A stretch of DNA of 64,000 nt from Abelmoschus esculentus. Lineage: Eukaryota > Streptophyta > Magnoliopsida > Malvales > Malvaceae. Positions 23,801-33,900 of this stretch are shown here, one piece after another. Where the stretch lies: positions 5,335,001 through 5,399,000 of the forward strand of contig JAUCBN010000043.1 of the NCBI GenBank assembly GCA_035048815.1, given 5' to 3'. Within the stretch, counting starts at the first letter, position 1. Each line of letters starts with the position of its first letter. The notes under the pieces are model-generated. The model was not told where the DNA came from, searched no databases, and saw only the letters and a program-made list of their open reading frames with translations. Position numbers and translations under genes: made by a program.

Positions 23801-26800
23801 TCATTTGAAAAATTGATAGAACGGACATGTAGTTCAATAAAGAATGTGAGACTGTGCAGTGAACCAGATCAAAGACCTGGTGGTTCTACAGCAAATTCTG
23901 GAGTGGCACCTGATGCAGCGTTAGTATCATTTTATCTGCTATATATATATATGTTCTGTTTGTAGCTTCTTTTACTTTGGTCATTTGTTCTACTTATCTT
24001 TTGTTAAATAATGACACTCTTTTCTCTTCCAGGTAATAGAACACTTTTTTTTAATATATATATGTTTTATCTGCAGTCATGTTTTTTTTACAAAATTGAA
24101 GCATTTCTTACTATTTGAGTGTCCTGATTTGTTGCCAGGATACGCTTGGTCTCTTACCTTACCTTGGCTAATATGAATCTTATCTTAGTTGCATGTAGGT
24201 TCTGCTCTTTAAATAAATTAGTAGCTAATATATGCACTGTAGAAATGAAGAAATCAGAGTAGTTCTCTGAATTTTCTTGATTATTTCAATAGGACATATT
24301 ACATATTTATATACAAACGATATCTCTATCTTAGGAAACTTAAATTTAGAAAAGAAACTAATCCTAGGATATATAATCCCTTAGAATAAGGGATTGTAAT
24401 AATAAAAGATATTTACATAATAATAAAAAATATTTATAAAATCTGGAGAATATATATCTATAATTCCTACATGCACCTAATTATTGATAAAACCTTAAAT
24501 TTCAGCTGCTAGAAATTAAGAATTGTAATTCCCTAACTTTCATCAATCTACACTTCCTCTCAAGCTGGTGAGTAAACATAGTAGACTGCCAGATTGGATC
24601 TTGGGAGCAAATTTACACTATTGATGACATTCTTTGAAATGGAGGTATGAAGTTTTGCATCCAAATGCAAATAGATCATCATTTTTGCTAGATATTAGGA
24701 AATGTAATTCCCTAATAAAGTGAATATATCAATCTACAATCTACGGTACCCGTTTAAGTTTTGTGGATAAAGTGAATTTATGTACTTGTTTTTAATGTTT
24801 ATGCACTAAAATGCTTGTGTCATAACTTATATGTAGGGGAAGATTAACAAATTATTTTATTTGATTAAAACATTGGAATTTTGGTGCAGTGAAATACAAC
24901 TTAAAAGTCCAAATTGGCTATTTGGCCAAAGAAAGTTAGAAGAAGTTAGTTCAGCTCCCAAAGTCCCTGTGCATGAAACTAAAAATGGAGCGGCGAATGG
25001 TGAAATCAAATTTGACGATTTCTGTGACTTAAATTGGCTTTCTTCCTATGATGGTGATGGTGATGATGATAATGATGACGACGAACAAGATACTTTCCAT
25101 AGGTAATTTCTTAAAATCCATCCTTGTTTACCGCAAGAAAAGTACATTTTCATTTTGTGTTTATGGCATGAAGGATTCATATTGATTCATATTGTTGCAC
25201 ATCGTTGCCATTAATGTTGGCCTGCATGAACATGACATGATAATTGAGTAATGGTGGGATTGATAGATTGTTTACCATTTGAGGTCCATATGCACTTGCA
25301 TGCATTGATGAGTTGTGATTAGGGATGTGCATTTGGTTAATTTGGTCGGTAGCCAAACCGAATTAGCTAGAACCAAAAAATTTGGAACTTTAACCGTTAA
25401 CCGAACTAAATAATCTATAATCGAATTAATCGAACTGAAATTATTTCGATTAATTTGGTCCATTTTCGATTTAACCGAAATTTGTTATAAATTTTAGGTA
25501 AGTTACATAATAGGTCATTAAATTATGCTAAAATAATCTTTTTAGTTACTAAACTTTCATTTTTTTTTCTAATTTGATAAAAGTTTAATAATCATTTTAT
25601 AATATATCAAAAAATTTAATTATCATTTTATAATTTTTAAAAGTTAAATGACAAAAACTAAATATATGTAATATATATAATATTTAATACATAATAATTT
25701 TGGTTAATTCGATTAAGGCTTAAACGTCAAATAGGTGCTTAAATTATACTTTTTTCCCAGTTAGATGCCTAAACTATTTTTTGGGCTAACTAGGTGCCTA
25801 ACGTTTCATTCTGTATCCCATTTAAGGTTTCTCGTTAATTCTTACCATTAAAAGGACATGTGCCAGTTCTAGAAAATTCCAAAATTATATTAAAAATAAA
25901 TAAAATTAATTTACAAAAAATCTCTTAAGTTTTCAGATTTTACAAAACAACCATCAAATTTCAACCTCCTTAACTTCTCCAAATCTAAATTTTGATTTAG
26001 GTTAAATTCATCAATGATTATCACGTCGTTGTCCACTACATCGGTCACTGGAACTTCATGACCATTTCTCCCATCATTCTGTCGTCGGAAATCGACAAAC
26101 ACCGTTCGAAACCTTAAAATTATCAAACGGTTTCTTCGAATGATTTACGACGAATAACGGTATGAAAGACGACGAACGATGTGTGGGTTGATTGGTACGA
26201 GAAGGATGCTTCATTTCGTCACCGACAACGTCGACAAGAGTGGCTGGATTTGTGGTTTTATGGATTTGGGGACTATTTTGAGAATATTTGAAAATTTTAG
26301 GATATATTTTTATTTTGTTTTATTATTTTTATTTATTTTAGATATAATTTTGAAATTTTCAGGAGCTGACAAGTATCCTTTAACGGTGAAAATTAACGAA
26401 GAACCTTAAATGAGTTACGAAATGAAACTTTAGGCACCTAGTTAGCCCGAAAAATAGTTTACACATCTAACTGAAAAAAAGGTATAGTTTGGACACTTAT
26501 TTTACGTTTAAGCCTTCGGTTAATTAACCGATTTCGAATCGAATAACCGATAACCAAATATTTTGGAAAAAAACCCATTAATTGAACTTACCTAAAATTA
26601 ACCGACTGAATTAATCGAAATAATTTCAGTTTGGTCAGTTAATTCGGTTAAACCAAATAATGCACATCCCTAGTGACATCAATGTCCATGCATGCGTGAG
26701 GTACCATTGTCTTGAAAAACATTGTAATTGCGTGCAAATGACAACTTATTGCCATAACACAAAAATTGGTTATGATTTATGAACTGTAACCACTTGTTTG

Positions 26801-27849
26801 ATGAAATTTCTATTCATAACCACTTTTCTATTTAGCAGCTTAACTATTAGATTAACAAATTTTCCATCCTACCAAGCAAAGCCTTAGTATGGGGAGAAAT
26901 ATATTTTTCCTTACAGCATAGTAAGGTTCTTGGAATTTATGACATTTGTGTAAGCAGCGCGAAGTACTTAGGAAGTTATAAAAGCATAGGTTGGAGGGAC
27001 TTGTATTCTTAGGCTCTAATGATTTAACATTTAAGAAAGAAAAATCTATATGCAATTGTGTGTTTATTGGTATCCTGATCTTTTTGACTTTTGATTTTTC
27101 TAGTTATTCAGGATAAATTCTTATTATTTTACATTGTAGTTGGATTCAAGTTTTTTTATTGCTAGTACTGAGTTTATTGATACATTGTAAACATATTTTC
27201 TGATATTTAAGGTACCTCTCATCGAACTCTGCTGATGAAGCCAATGGTTGGTACGGTGGAACACTTCTTGGCGATCAAGATGAAAGCAGTGAGATATACA
27301 GGCATTATGCTGAACTATGTCAGGTAATACTAGTTTAACAATTTGAAGTAATTATATTTGATTCAAGGATTTTGTTTTCTTTGTCGAGTAGGTTTAGACA
27401 ATGCAGGATTTGAAGTTGACATCTGGTCCATGATTCTTATTAAGTGAAGCTGTGTTCTTATGATTAATCTTATTTCCATTTTACATGTTTTATATGGATA
27501 ATTAATTAAAATAATGGAAATGAAAAGAAGAGCTGTTAGCAGACATTCCAATTTCCATTTGCTTGTAACTATTTTTTTCTTAAAATGTTTGGAATACCAG
27601 GGACCAGCCATGCAGCCTTTTCAACATGATCTGGAAATAGAGAATCATTATGCTGATCTTCTACAAATGAACACAATTGATGTTTTAGATGACACATCTG
27701 TTGAAGCCGAGATGGATGAAGCACTACAGGATTACAACCAAATTGGAGCTGATCTTGGTATTTTCCCTGTGTCATGCAAATCATTTACTGAAGATGCAAG
27801 CCGGTTGACACAGTGGATCATCGGCGAGGACAAACTGCAAAAGGTGTGA
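2862..27849 (+). CDS. SAC-domain phosphoinositide phosphatase, 16 exons, 919 aa
   Basis: Exons: 2862-2990, 3445-3649, 3733-3898, 16232-16454, 17137-17213, 18467-18654, 18765-18862, 20859-20992, 21097-21231, 21696-22080, 22209-22330, 22536-22646, 23707-23919, 24890-25102, 27212-27323, 27601-27849. All phases close to give 2760 bases. The family removes phosphates from phosphoinositides, mainly PI(3,5)P2 in the plant SAC1-SAC5 clade, at endomembranes. The SAC domain covers roughly residues 150-560. The CX5R(T/S) catalytic loop CIDCLDRTN is in exon 10 (about 21877-21903), with Cys near residue 513 and Arg near 519. Length matches the plant SAC1-5 (FIG4-like) clade, about 900 residues. An acidic stretch near 25055-25087 ([14 protein letters not shown]) lies in the C-terminal region. 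There is no C-terminal transmembrane pair, unlike SAC6-8. Intron 3 is 12.3 kb because of transposons, yet all splice signals are intact, so the gene is probably functional. The exact paralogue is not resolved. Confidence 0.95.
4313..5785 (-). mobile_element. Small non-autonomous LTR element (TRIM-like) with 386-bp terminal repeats
   Basis: Two direct repeats of equal length, 4313-4698 and 5400-5785, flank about 700 bases without coding capacity. Read on the minus strand, the 5' LTR (5400-5785) is followed immediately by TGGTATCATGAGCC, a copia-type primer site. The 3' LTR is preceded by TTGAGGGGGAG, a polypurine tract. The 5-bp duplication TTCTT (4308-4312, 5786-5790) frames the element. LTRs open with TC, not TG, in both copies, an oddity. 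The copies differ at many positions, so the insertion is not recent. It lies antisense within SAC intron 3. Size fits TRIM or short LARD elements. Confidence 0.82.
4975..5195. repeat. Three tandem copies of a ~65-75 bp unit inside the TRIM-like element
   Basis: Each unit opens with TAGTTTTTAAGRCTAAACTA and closes with GGCTAAGATAGAACCA or a variant. Units differ by small indels. The same words occur singly near 6960-7035 in the neighbouring small element, which shows that the two elements share internal ancestry. Confidence 0.65.
6203..7318 (-). mobile_element. Second small LTR element (TRIM-like), ~220-bp terminal repeats
   Basis: Direct repeats at about 6203-6425 and 7097-7318 share long blocks, for example GATTTTTATTGATAAGAATA and AGATTTTGAGGTAGAGA. 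On the minus strand TGGTATTTGAGC follows the 5' LTR as a likely primer site, and TTGAGGAGGAGGG precedes the 3' LTR as a polypurine tract. The roughly 670-base interior has no ORF. Ends are uncertain by about 15 bases and I found no convincing target duplication. It lies antisense in SAC intron 3. A truncated relative is in intron 13. Confidence 0.72.
7505..7749 (+). repeat. 5' LTR of outer copia element
   Basis: 245 bases, TGTCGA...TTATCTTACA, directly followed by the TGGTATCAG primer site. Flanked on the left by target duplication copy GTTGT (7500-7504). Confidence 0.93.
7992..8230 (+). repeat. 5' LTR of inner copia element
   Basis: 239 bases, TGTTGGTTATAT...CTCTGTTTAACA, followed at once by TGGTATCAGTTAGG as primer site. 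Confidence 0.95.
8311..8850 (+). pseudogene. Inner copia gag fragment with nonsense codon and deletion junction
   Basis: Opens [17 protein letters not shown] and carries the copia gag core [20 protein letters not shown]. Frame is open to 8778, where TAG replaces an expected Gln codon (YW then QID). Gag sequence continues in frame to about 8815 and then joins integrase sequence directly, so the rest of gag and the protease are gone. The matching region of the outer element (about 11800-11860) shows what was lost. Confidence 0.85.
8830..9689 (+). pseudogene. Inner copia integrase C-terminus and linker
   Basis: Begins inside integrase with [20 protein letters not shown] and continues with the usual [18 protein letters not shown] block, then a Ser/Thr/Pro-rich linker (9280-9480) containing repeated PTGSS-like units. 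The catalytic core and zinc-binding part are absent. A frame change near 9690 separates it from the RT. Confidence 0.85.
9782..10573 (+). pseudogene. Inner copia reverse transcriptase, active-site Asp codon deleted
   Basis: An almost complete [59 protein letters not shown]. At 10369-10383 the motif that should read YVDDI reads YVDI; exactly one codon of the catalytic Asp pair is missing, the frame being kept. Near 10520-10572 small indels break the frame and merge RT into a nonsense tail. Confidence 0.9.
10590..11321 (+). pseudogene. Inner copia RNase H domain
   Basis: Open frame of 243 residues with [61 protein letters not shown] and [10 protein letters not shown], the standard copia RNase H set with its catalytic acidic residues. 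It ends right before the polypurine tract. It is out of phase with the RT frame upstream. Confidence 0.9.
11329..11567 (+). repeat. 3' LTR of inner copia element
   Basis: 239 bases, one visible mismatch to the 5' copy, preceded by TTGAGGGGGAG and followed by target duplication CCTAT. Confidence 0.95.
12549..13730 (+). pseudogene. Outer copia integrase region, frame-broken
   Basis: The pre-integrase block [18 protein letters not shown] (about 12800) and the CX2C zinc pair in [11 protein letters not shown] (about 12892-12925) are visible. Core pieces follow in shifting frames: IHSDICSP (about 12980), DDHTRFIW (about 13048), and [12 protein letters not shown] with the catalytic Glu (about 13255-13290). 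The C-terminal block [18 protein letters not shown] (about 13588-13640) closes the domain. At least two frame changes lie between these pieces. Confidence 0.82.
14180..15666 (+). pseudogene. Outer copia reverse transcriptase and RNase H, broken
   Basis: RT motifs are [20 protein letters not shown] (about 14320-14380), [11 protein letters not shown] (about 14589-14620) and an intact [12 protein letters not shown] (about 14719-14755). A T9 run at 14778-14787 shifts the frame after KLKAFFF. RNase H appears at 15180-15666 with stops where Trp is expected (DAS followed by TAG near 15211) and ends just before the polypurine tract. The catalytic YVDD is kept although the frame is not. Confidence 0.85.
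15674..15920 (+). repeat. 3' LTR of outer copia element
   Basis: 247 bases, TGTTGA...TTATCTTACA, preceded by TTGAGGGGGAG and followed by target duplication copy GTTGT (15921-15925). Confidence 0.93.
16694..16845 (+). repeat. 76-bp tandem duplication in SAC intron 4
   Basis: Two copies (16694-16769, 16770-16845) start TTTGGCTCAATACA and contain CTCAATTCTGACATATAT. They differ at about ten positions. The first copy carries ATCGATAC, the second lost it. No function is evident. Confidence 0.7.
18352..18382 (+). other. G-rich run with G-quadruplex potential in SAC intron 5
   Basis: Six G-runs of three or more separated by single T residues lie on the sense strand, preceded by a GT dinucleotide run (18336-18349). 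Four G3 runs with one-base loops is the most stable class of quadruplex motif. It lies about 85 bases before exon 6, so it would be present in the pre-mRNA close to a 3' splice site. Confidence 0.7.
18954..19389. mobile_element. MITE with TTAAGGG terminal inverted repeats (SAC intron 7)
   Basis: Ends read TTAAGGGTGC and GCACCCTTAA, extending to about 35 imperfectly matched bases rich in CCTTGAACTTTTG. The 436-base element has no ORF. TTAA (or just TA) may be the target duplication. A relative with the same ends is at 62335-62697. Superfamily (Tc1/mariner-, Harbinger- or piggyBac-like) cannot be decided by eye. Confidence 0.72.
19390..20858. other. Remainder of SAC intron 7
   Basis: About 1.5 kb with short A- and T-runs and no recognisable gene or intact repeat. 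Small open frames (for example on the minus strand at 20378-20599) have no family resemblance that I recognise. Confidence 0.6.
21596..21608 (+). repeat. C13 homopolymer in SAC intron 9
   Basis: Thirteen consecutive C on the sense strand after GGAT. One of four long C tracts in this window, all within introns. Length may be uncertain in an assembly. Confidence 0.8.
22647..23706. other. SAC intron 12 with MITE remnant, (CTGAC)5 and C15
   Basis: 22840-23000 resembles the 'tttaagcc...ccctgaactt' terminal part of MITEs seen elsewhere in the window but has no clear partner end. 23065-23089 is five copies of CTGAC, followed by a run of 15 C at 23092-23106. The rest (23110-23700) is purine-rich AT sequence with no gene. 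Confidence 0.6.
24236..24745 (-). mobile_element. Truncated copy of the second TRIM-like element (SAC intron 13)
   Basis: The block 24474-24555 matches the LTR end at 6345-6425 (AATTCCCTAACTTTCATCAA), followed by the same interior (CTCAAGCTGGTGAGTAAACA, GATGACATTCTTTGAAATGG). The right LTR is reduced to about 60 bases (24685-24745) and the interior is shortened by several hundred bases. The left LTR is more diverged. Orientation is as for 6203-7318, antisense to the host gene. Confidence 0.7.
25320..26672. mobile_element. hAT-type MITE, split by a second element (SAC intron 14)
   Basis: Ends read TAGGGATGTGCAT and ATGCACATCCCTA. Each terminal part continues with AACCGAATTAA-type words (TTCGGTTAATT) in inverted order. 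The interior is interrupted by 25715-26516. TAGGGRTG ends fit hAT MITEs, and a better framed relative (8-bp duplication) lies at 40320-40784. I could not find an exact 8-bp duplication here (GTTGTGAT and GTGACATC flank). Confidence 0.68.
25715..26516. mobile_element. Element with ~135-bp terminal inverted repeats, nested in the MITE
   Basis: The left arm (AAGGCTTAAACGTMAAATA...) and the reverse complement of the right arm align over about 135 bases with roughly 88 percent identity by eye, including GGGCTAACTAGGTGCCTAA. The interior (25850-26370) is less AT-rich than the arms and holds a short open frame on each strand. Long arms suggest a Mutator-like non-autonomous element. Flanking CGATT and CGGTT may be a decayed duplication. 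Confidence 0.7.
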
Positions 27850-28145
27850 CTTCAGTTTCTGATGGAAAATACATATACATTTATTTGCTTTAGTTAAACA
27901 GACCTTATAAAAGGTGAACCCTAAAATGTTGAAAATTTAGCCAATTCATAATGGTTGAAAGATGCTTTTCTTATACTCTGCTTGTATAGAACCAAACATT
28001 GATACTTGAGATATCTCACTCGGTATGTTTATATGGATTATTAATAAATAAATAAAAAATCTATATTCTATTGCTGCATCAAGACTTTGACTTGAATAAG
28101 GGGAGTAGACATTTTTTTTCCTAGTACAGAGAATCTAGAGCCTAA

Positions 28146-28870
28146 TTAGTTGGCTGCCTCCTCGACTAACTCAGCTAGTGCTGGCGGTGCACCTTCAAAC
28201 AACTCCCATGATGGGATTTCACAAGCCATCATTGCAAGATCATCACCCACAACATTGCCATCTCCACGCATATGCCGGATCTGCACCTTTCGGGTCCTCT
28301 CTGGTAATACAACCACCACACCCACAATTGTCGACCCCTTGAGAGCATCAGCGTCCAGTGGCAGATTTAGAAATATATGTGATGGTGAGCATAAATCAAA
28401 ATTCGTATAAACATGAATAAGGAAACTAATCGTATGTGCATCCGCCACAGCCGACATTGAAATTTCTGCACAAAATTCGTATCACCTCGAAGCTATCCAT
28501 TTCCAATTCAATACGATACGAAGGAAACTAATCGCCAAGCATGAACAAGGATATCATGCACTGCCAAAACCAAAAATCTACCTACATTGATGATCTTGGA
28601 TTACACCTTCGGCGACTGCAGCTTTCTCTGGGTCACCTACCGAACCATCTGTGTTGGCGCTCACCCAACCCTCTCTTGGGCGTGTCCGTCGAGCTGTGGA
28701 TCTAGACAAAGAACTAGCTCCTGGTCGAACTGAATGGCAAGCCTCGAACTCAGTCGCCAACCTAAGGCATTGTTGCAGAAAATCACCTTACTCTACAAAA
28801 CCCTCATCCGGATCAACAGGAGATTGCATCGAGGTTTCCAAAGTTGCCAACATATAATCACAAACCGAGT
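28146..28870 (-). pseudogene. LINE-type RNase H-like domain fragment, decayed
   Basis: On the minus strand, from about 28870 down, pieces appear in the order of the plant RVT_3/RNase H domain that ends many LINE elements. First comes a TATA-free stretch with WQLWKPRCN. Next is GWVSANTDGSVGDPEKAAV (28578-28760), the 'W..NTDGS' strand with its catalytic Asp. After a frame change comes VQIRHMRGDGNVVGDDLAMM (28146-28457), the closing 'REGN.VAD.LA' helix. Stops and a frame shift lie between. No RT is visible nearby. It begins only about 300 bases after the SAC stop codon, in antisense orientation. Confidence 0.72.
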
Positions 28871-30981
28871 CGACCAACATCTTTCTACAATAGCATAGCT
28901 GTCCTTACCCACCAATGACCAAAGTCATCATAAACCATCGGTTAAATGGCATAGAACAAAATTTCACTCATTCTCGACTCTTGTAATTCTTTGTCAAATG
29001 AGATCCTCGCTACGGTGTAAGAACCTAAAACATGAACTACATCTTCCGTCTCCCCTTGACATATCTACATAAGACGTTGGAAGACATATGACGACGGACA
29101 CACTATATTTATGACTAAACTTCTCTGCATACGACAGACACACTCCAAATTTATGAGTAAACTTTTCTGCTCATGCGAAACATTTGCTTGTTGAGGAGAG
29201 ATTATATCACAGGTCCGATTCATTACCGTGGTCTTAACCAATGAAAACCACTCATTCTATTACTAATCATCTTTATCATTAATCTAACTTTCAAAAAATA
29301 TATTTTTTAAATAACATGAAAAAATGAGTGAAGATACATTGGCTGAAAAAAGACTTGAAAGATAGTGGTAAAATGGATGGTTATGATTGGAGAGGACCAC
29401 GATTGATTTGATAAGCCAAACCTATATATAAATTCTCCTTGTTGAGGGACCCCTAGGCATTTAAATAGTACTTTTAAACCAATAAAAATATAATATTTTT
29501 AGACTAACTAAGAGTTAATGTTCTTCTGTCGATAAAATCTTGATTTTTCAACCTCGCCATTTTTATCAAATCTTTTGTATAATAAAGCAAGAGCTTCTCT
29601 TTTGTATCTCTCCAAACCTAGGACAACCTCGTATACTTGCATGATTAATCCATACATCAAATCCCCACGAGATTATATATGTCCAATTGAAGTTCTTTTG
29701 TTGTATTAAAAAAAGAGAAAGTAATCTAATTTACCGAAGATAATGATTTGCACAATTATTTCATGAAAATTATTGATAATCCGTAAAAAAATGTTATGAT
29801 TTTTGGTTTAATTTTAATAAACAGAAGGCAGTCATCCGTGAACAAGAGATGACTAAAGATCAAACATCTATTTTCAACATAAAATTATTTGTGATTATTT
29901 GTTGTTGCAATAAAAGGAAGACATCATGGATCATGGAGATAAATATATCATAGGAATTTTTAACGTAGCGATTACCATAGTTTTAAATGATGTTTTTGAA
30001 ATAAAGGTTTGTTAGAGCATGATTTTTTTTTTACAGGTTTAGAGTAATTTTTACAACTCTATCTTTTCAATGTTACGATAAAACCACTCGAATTTTGCTT
30101 TAGGCTGCTAAACTATAACATGTCCCTTTTATAAGGTAATTTGAGTAAATAATGAAACCTCATGTGTTTACAAGAATTAAAAAAATAATAAAATTACTCT
30201 ATCTACATTATATACAAGAGAAATGAGAAAATAAGACTTATAAACTATTTTTCTTGATCATTATGTTTGAATGTATTCTTTAATCATCTTCAAATATCTC
30301 AAGTCTTTTTTTAAAGTGTGAAAGCTACTAGCTTGGGGTGATTTACAACCATTGGAAGATTAAAAAAACAGCATTAAAAGCACTTTTAGTTATGTCGGTT
30401 TCGATACACAAGACTTCAGTATTAACATATGTCATATCAAAAGAGAGTCATACATAAAACAAAACGTACTGATAGACAATATATCCGTATCAATACAATG
30501 CCTAAGGTACCAATATGAGAAAAGCTACACTGATATAAAATTTTCTTACTAAAATTTAAAAAAAAAAAGTTTTATTGTAGCAGTATGACTATGTCGGTAT
30601 CAATACGATTGTCTTCGTATAGTATCGAAGGTCAAGTACCAATACTGACAATTAATTTGACATTTTAAAAGATTTAGACCATTTACTATAAACACTTACA
30701 AAACTATTTTTTATTTGTTATATTGAAATATCATCTCAGCATTCTCAACATGCTGATATAGCTATTAGAAGCTTGAAAAAACTGTGATTTTATAACATAA
30801 AACTCATACTTGTAACTAAATAATATATAAGATTTTTCTAGTGGTGTTATATTTAAATCCTTCCTTTACATTCTTCCACTTTGACCAACCATTTAGCCAG
30901 AAGTTGCTTCGGAACACAATATATTACAGTTACAAGCTTACAACAGTCGATGTCGAACACCACCATCCCGTCTCGATGAAT
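28871..30981. other. Intergenic region between SAC/LINE fragment and NPF gene
   Basis: 28871-29240 still has balanced base composition and may be further LINE-derived DNA. 29250-30390 is AT-rich with no gene. 30395-30650 holds GTATCRATAC-like words (own entry). 30660-30980 should contain the 3' UTR and terminator of the NPF gene on the minus strand. Confidence 0.6.
30395..30650. repeat. GTATCRATAC-like array, degenerate
   Basis: Words such as TTTCGATACAC, CGTATCAATAC, GGTATCAATACG, AGTATCGAAG and GGTACCAATA occur about every 40 bases. Compared with 33060-33335 the words are more decayed. No exact GTATCGATAC remains. Confidence 0.5.
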
Positions 30982-33900
30982 TTAGACTGTCCTTCCCCTT
31001 CTAGCATAAATGTAAGATGTTGTACAACATATAGAGAGAGCCAATCCCATAGCACTAAGTGCAGCAAGCAGCCAATAAAAGTAATCGAGATGTGCTCGGT
31101 TCAGATTATTTGCAAACCAGCTATCTCGGCCATCCCCGCCGGTCACATTCTCAATGGTGGAGATGAGAAAGCTACTTAAGAAGCTCCCGACACCGAAGAT
31201 GCTAAGGTAGAGCGATAGACCCACACTCCTTAATTCATTTGGCACCTGATCATAAAAAAATTCTTGAAGACCAACCATGGTGAAAACATCAGCTAATCCG
31301 AATAATACGTATTGTGGGACCAGCCACCATACACTCATTGGAACTGTGACATTTGGTTTGTCTACCAATCCATGTTCTTCAGCAATTTTAAGCCTCTGCA
31401 TCTCTACTAAAGCAGCATATACCATTGATATAGCGGATATTACCATTCCGATTCCAATTCTATGAAGCATTGTGATACCGGCTGGTTTCCCTGTGAGGGC
31501 TCTGGCTAAAGGGACGAAAATACGGTCATATACAGGAATGAAAATGACAATTGAAAGGCTAATGAATGACTGAAGTGAAGCAGCAGGTATTTCGAAGCCT
31601 GCTGTAATTGATCTGTCCATAGTAGCTCCTTGTTTGGTAAAGAAGGTCGATGATTGTGCAAAGACAATTGCATAAATCAAGCATGTAGCCCATATTGGTG
31701 CAAGCCTTATAATAGCCTTTGCTTCTTCAACGTCCCTGATGCTACACACCGCTCCTTGTTCCTTTGAACCATCAGGAGCAAGCAAGGATTTGTTGAGGAA
31801 TCTACCACATAAAAAAATCCATACTGCCATGTTAGAGACATTAGCTATAGAAAAGTAATAAAAAAGAGAGCAGGAAAAACTCAAATGATTCTATAAAGTT
31901 CAAGATCTGAAAGCTTTAATAACAGGGAGAAGAAAGGTAAGAAACAAGAGCTCAATGTCGATCACATCCCGTAATGTGATGCCTCAACGTAGGCAGTTAC
32001 AGATTGACAAAAGAAACTTGTCATGAAATGTATTATTATGAGTTTATAAACTTTACGTTTAATGGAGAAGTTTAGGTGGCATTTAAGGTTTATTGTGCAT
32101 GAAGCTTTAGATATTGACCTTCACTGAAGCTCTATTTATCCCTTTTTATAGTCCTAATTCCCTTGGTTCAAAAATATCTCACTTACTTGAATTGCTTGGA
32201 ACTTTCACTTGGAAGAGTTCCGTGGGCTTCTTCTTCTGCCACAAGTGCTGAATATGATGTTTTCCGGTTTCTAACTGCCAAAATGAATACTCGACCAACA
32301 GTCACAAATGGGCTTTCTTCATCCCCCTTCACACTATACCGGTAAGTCATTGTTCCAAGTACAAAAATAACCAGTCCAACAACCATTACAATACCAGGTA
32401 TTGCAAATCCAAGAACCCAACTAAGATTGTCTTGGATGTAATTTAAAATCCAAAGGGTTGTTAAGGTACCGGCATACATACAAAAGTACCACCAATTAAA
32501 GAACGAACTCTTGGCTTTACATTCCTCCGGGTCTTGTGTATCAAATTGATCTGCACCAAAAGCTTGAACACATGGTTTGTGCCCACCTTGTGCAAATGCT
32601 ATTAGATACATTGAGAAGAAGAATAGTATCACTTGAAACTGAAGTGAAGAATTTAACGCAACATTATCTGCAATTTGGTCACTGGAACTGCTGACAGAAC
32701 CAAGTGTGGCTGACAGAGTCAACAAACCTAGCCCCTACAAATCATTCCAAAACAAGTAATTATGGAAAAAGCTAGCAAGCACTCTAATCAATTGATAAAA
32801 CAATCCAATGACTACATTATAGTTGCCTAAGAGAAAAGCTAAGACAAGAAACAGATTCATCAAGTATGATTGATATTGTAGAACTAATGTTTTGATATAA
32901 TAATTGAAAAATAGTTTTAGACTAATTTGAAAATACTTCAAAAATGTTTCTTATATCCAAACTATTTGAAAATATATTTAAGATGTTTTTGAGAGATTTT
33001 AAATATGTTTTAAATGATTTAAAGAAACCAAAGAAGGGTTTTTAACCCAGGTGTTTCGATACACCTTCAAGGTGTTTCGATACCTGTTCCTCAATGACAT
33101 GTTTTTCAAAGGTAAAATCACAGTGGTATCGATACTGGTATCGATACCTTTTCACCACTGTGATGTTTGGTTTCGAACCTGTTTCTAAACACCCCAACGG
33201 TCAAAACGATTTTATGAAAAACCCCAACGGCTAAGAGCGGTATCGATACTGGTATCGATATCTGTTCTTATTGCAGGTTCAACGGCTATTTCCCAAAGAG
33301 GGTGTTTCGATACCAGTCTCAAGGGTATCGATACCGCCTGCACCAGAAGAAGAAATATGTCTTGAAATCAGCTCCAAACGGCTCCAAAACATCTACAACG
33401 ACTATAAACGGCTAGATCATGATTTGGGATGATAAAAGGAAGCCTCATGCATCAAGAGAAGGGTAATGCTTCATCGTAAACAACAATATGATCAAAGATT
33501 TGTCTTAGTGCTTAATTTCCTATCATTTGGGTAGACAAACACTTGTGAGCTTAATTGTCAATATATGCTCAAGTGTAATTAGGAATTGGGTGAATGCTTA
33601 GATTGCAAACATTAGCCTTGTTAGAAGGATTAAACAAGTTTGTTAAGTTTCTCTTGTTTGAGTGAATTCCTAAAGTTCGGGTTGTGAACTTTGGATGCTA
33701 GATTCGGGTTTGAGTCTAGGATTGTAAGGTTAGCCCTCAAAAGGTTGAATTCTTAGTGATTTGTGTAAATCTTTAGTGGGAAGCTAAGGTAGTGGATGTA
33801 GGTGCTTATTCGAAGGCCGAACCACTCTAAAATCCTTGTGTTCATTGTTTATCTTTTTGCTTCCACAACAAACCACCCAAATTGCCACTTCTCCACCACT

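Noticed and set aside
28150..28410. Plus-strand 86-residue frame, Ser/Thr-rich
   Set aside because: The minus strand carries recognisable RNase H-like segments here, so the plus-strand frame is its shadow.
33055..33335. CRISPR-like or satellite array
   Set aside because: The repeated word is only 10 bases, spacing is irregular, and the genome is a plant nuclear one.
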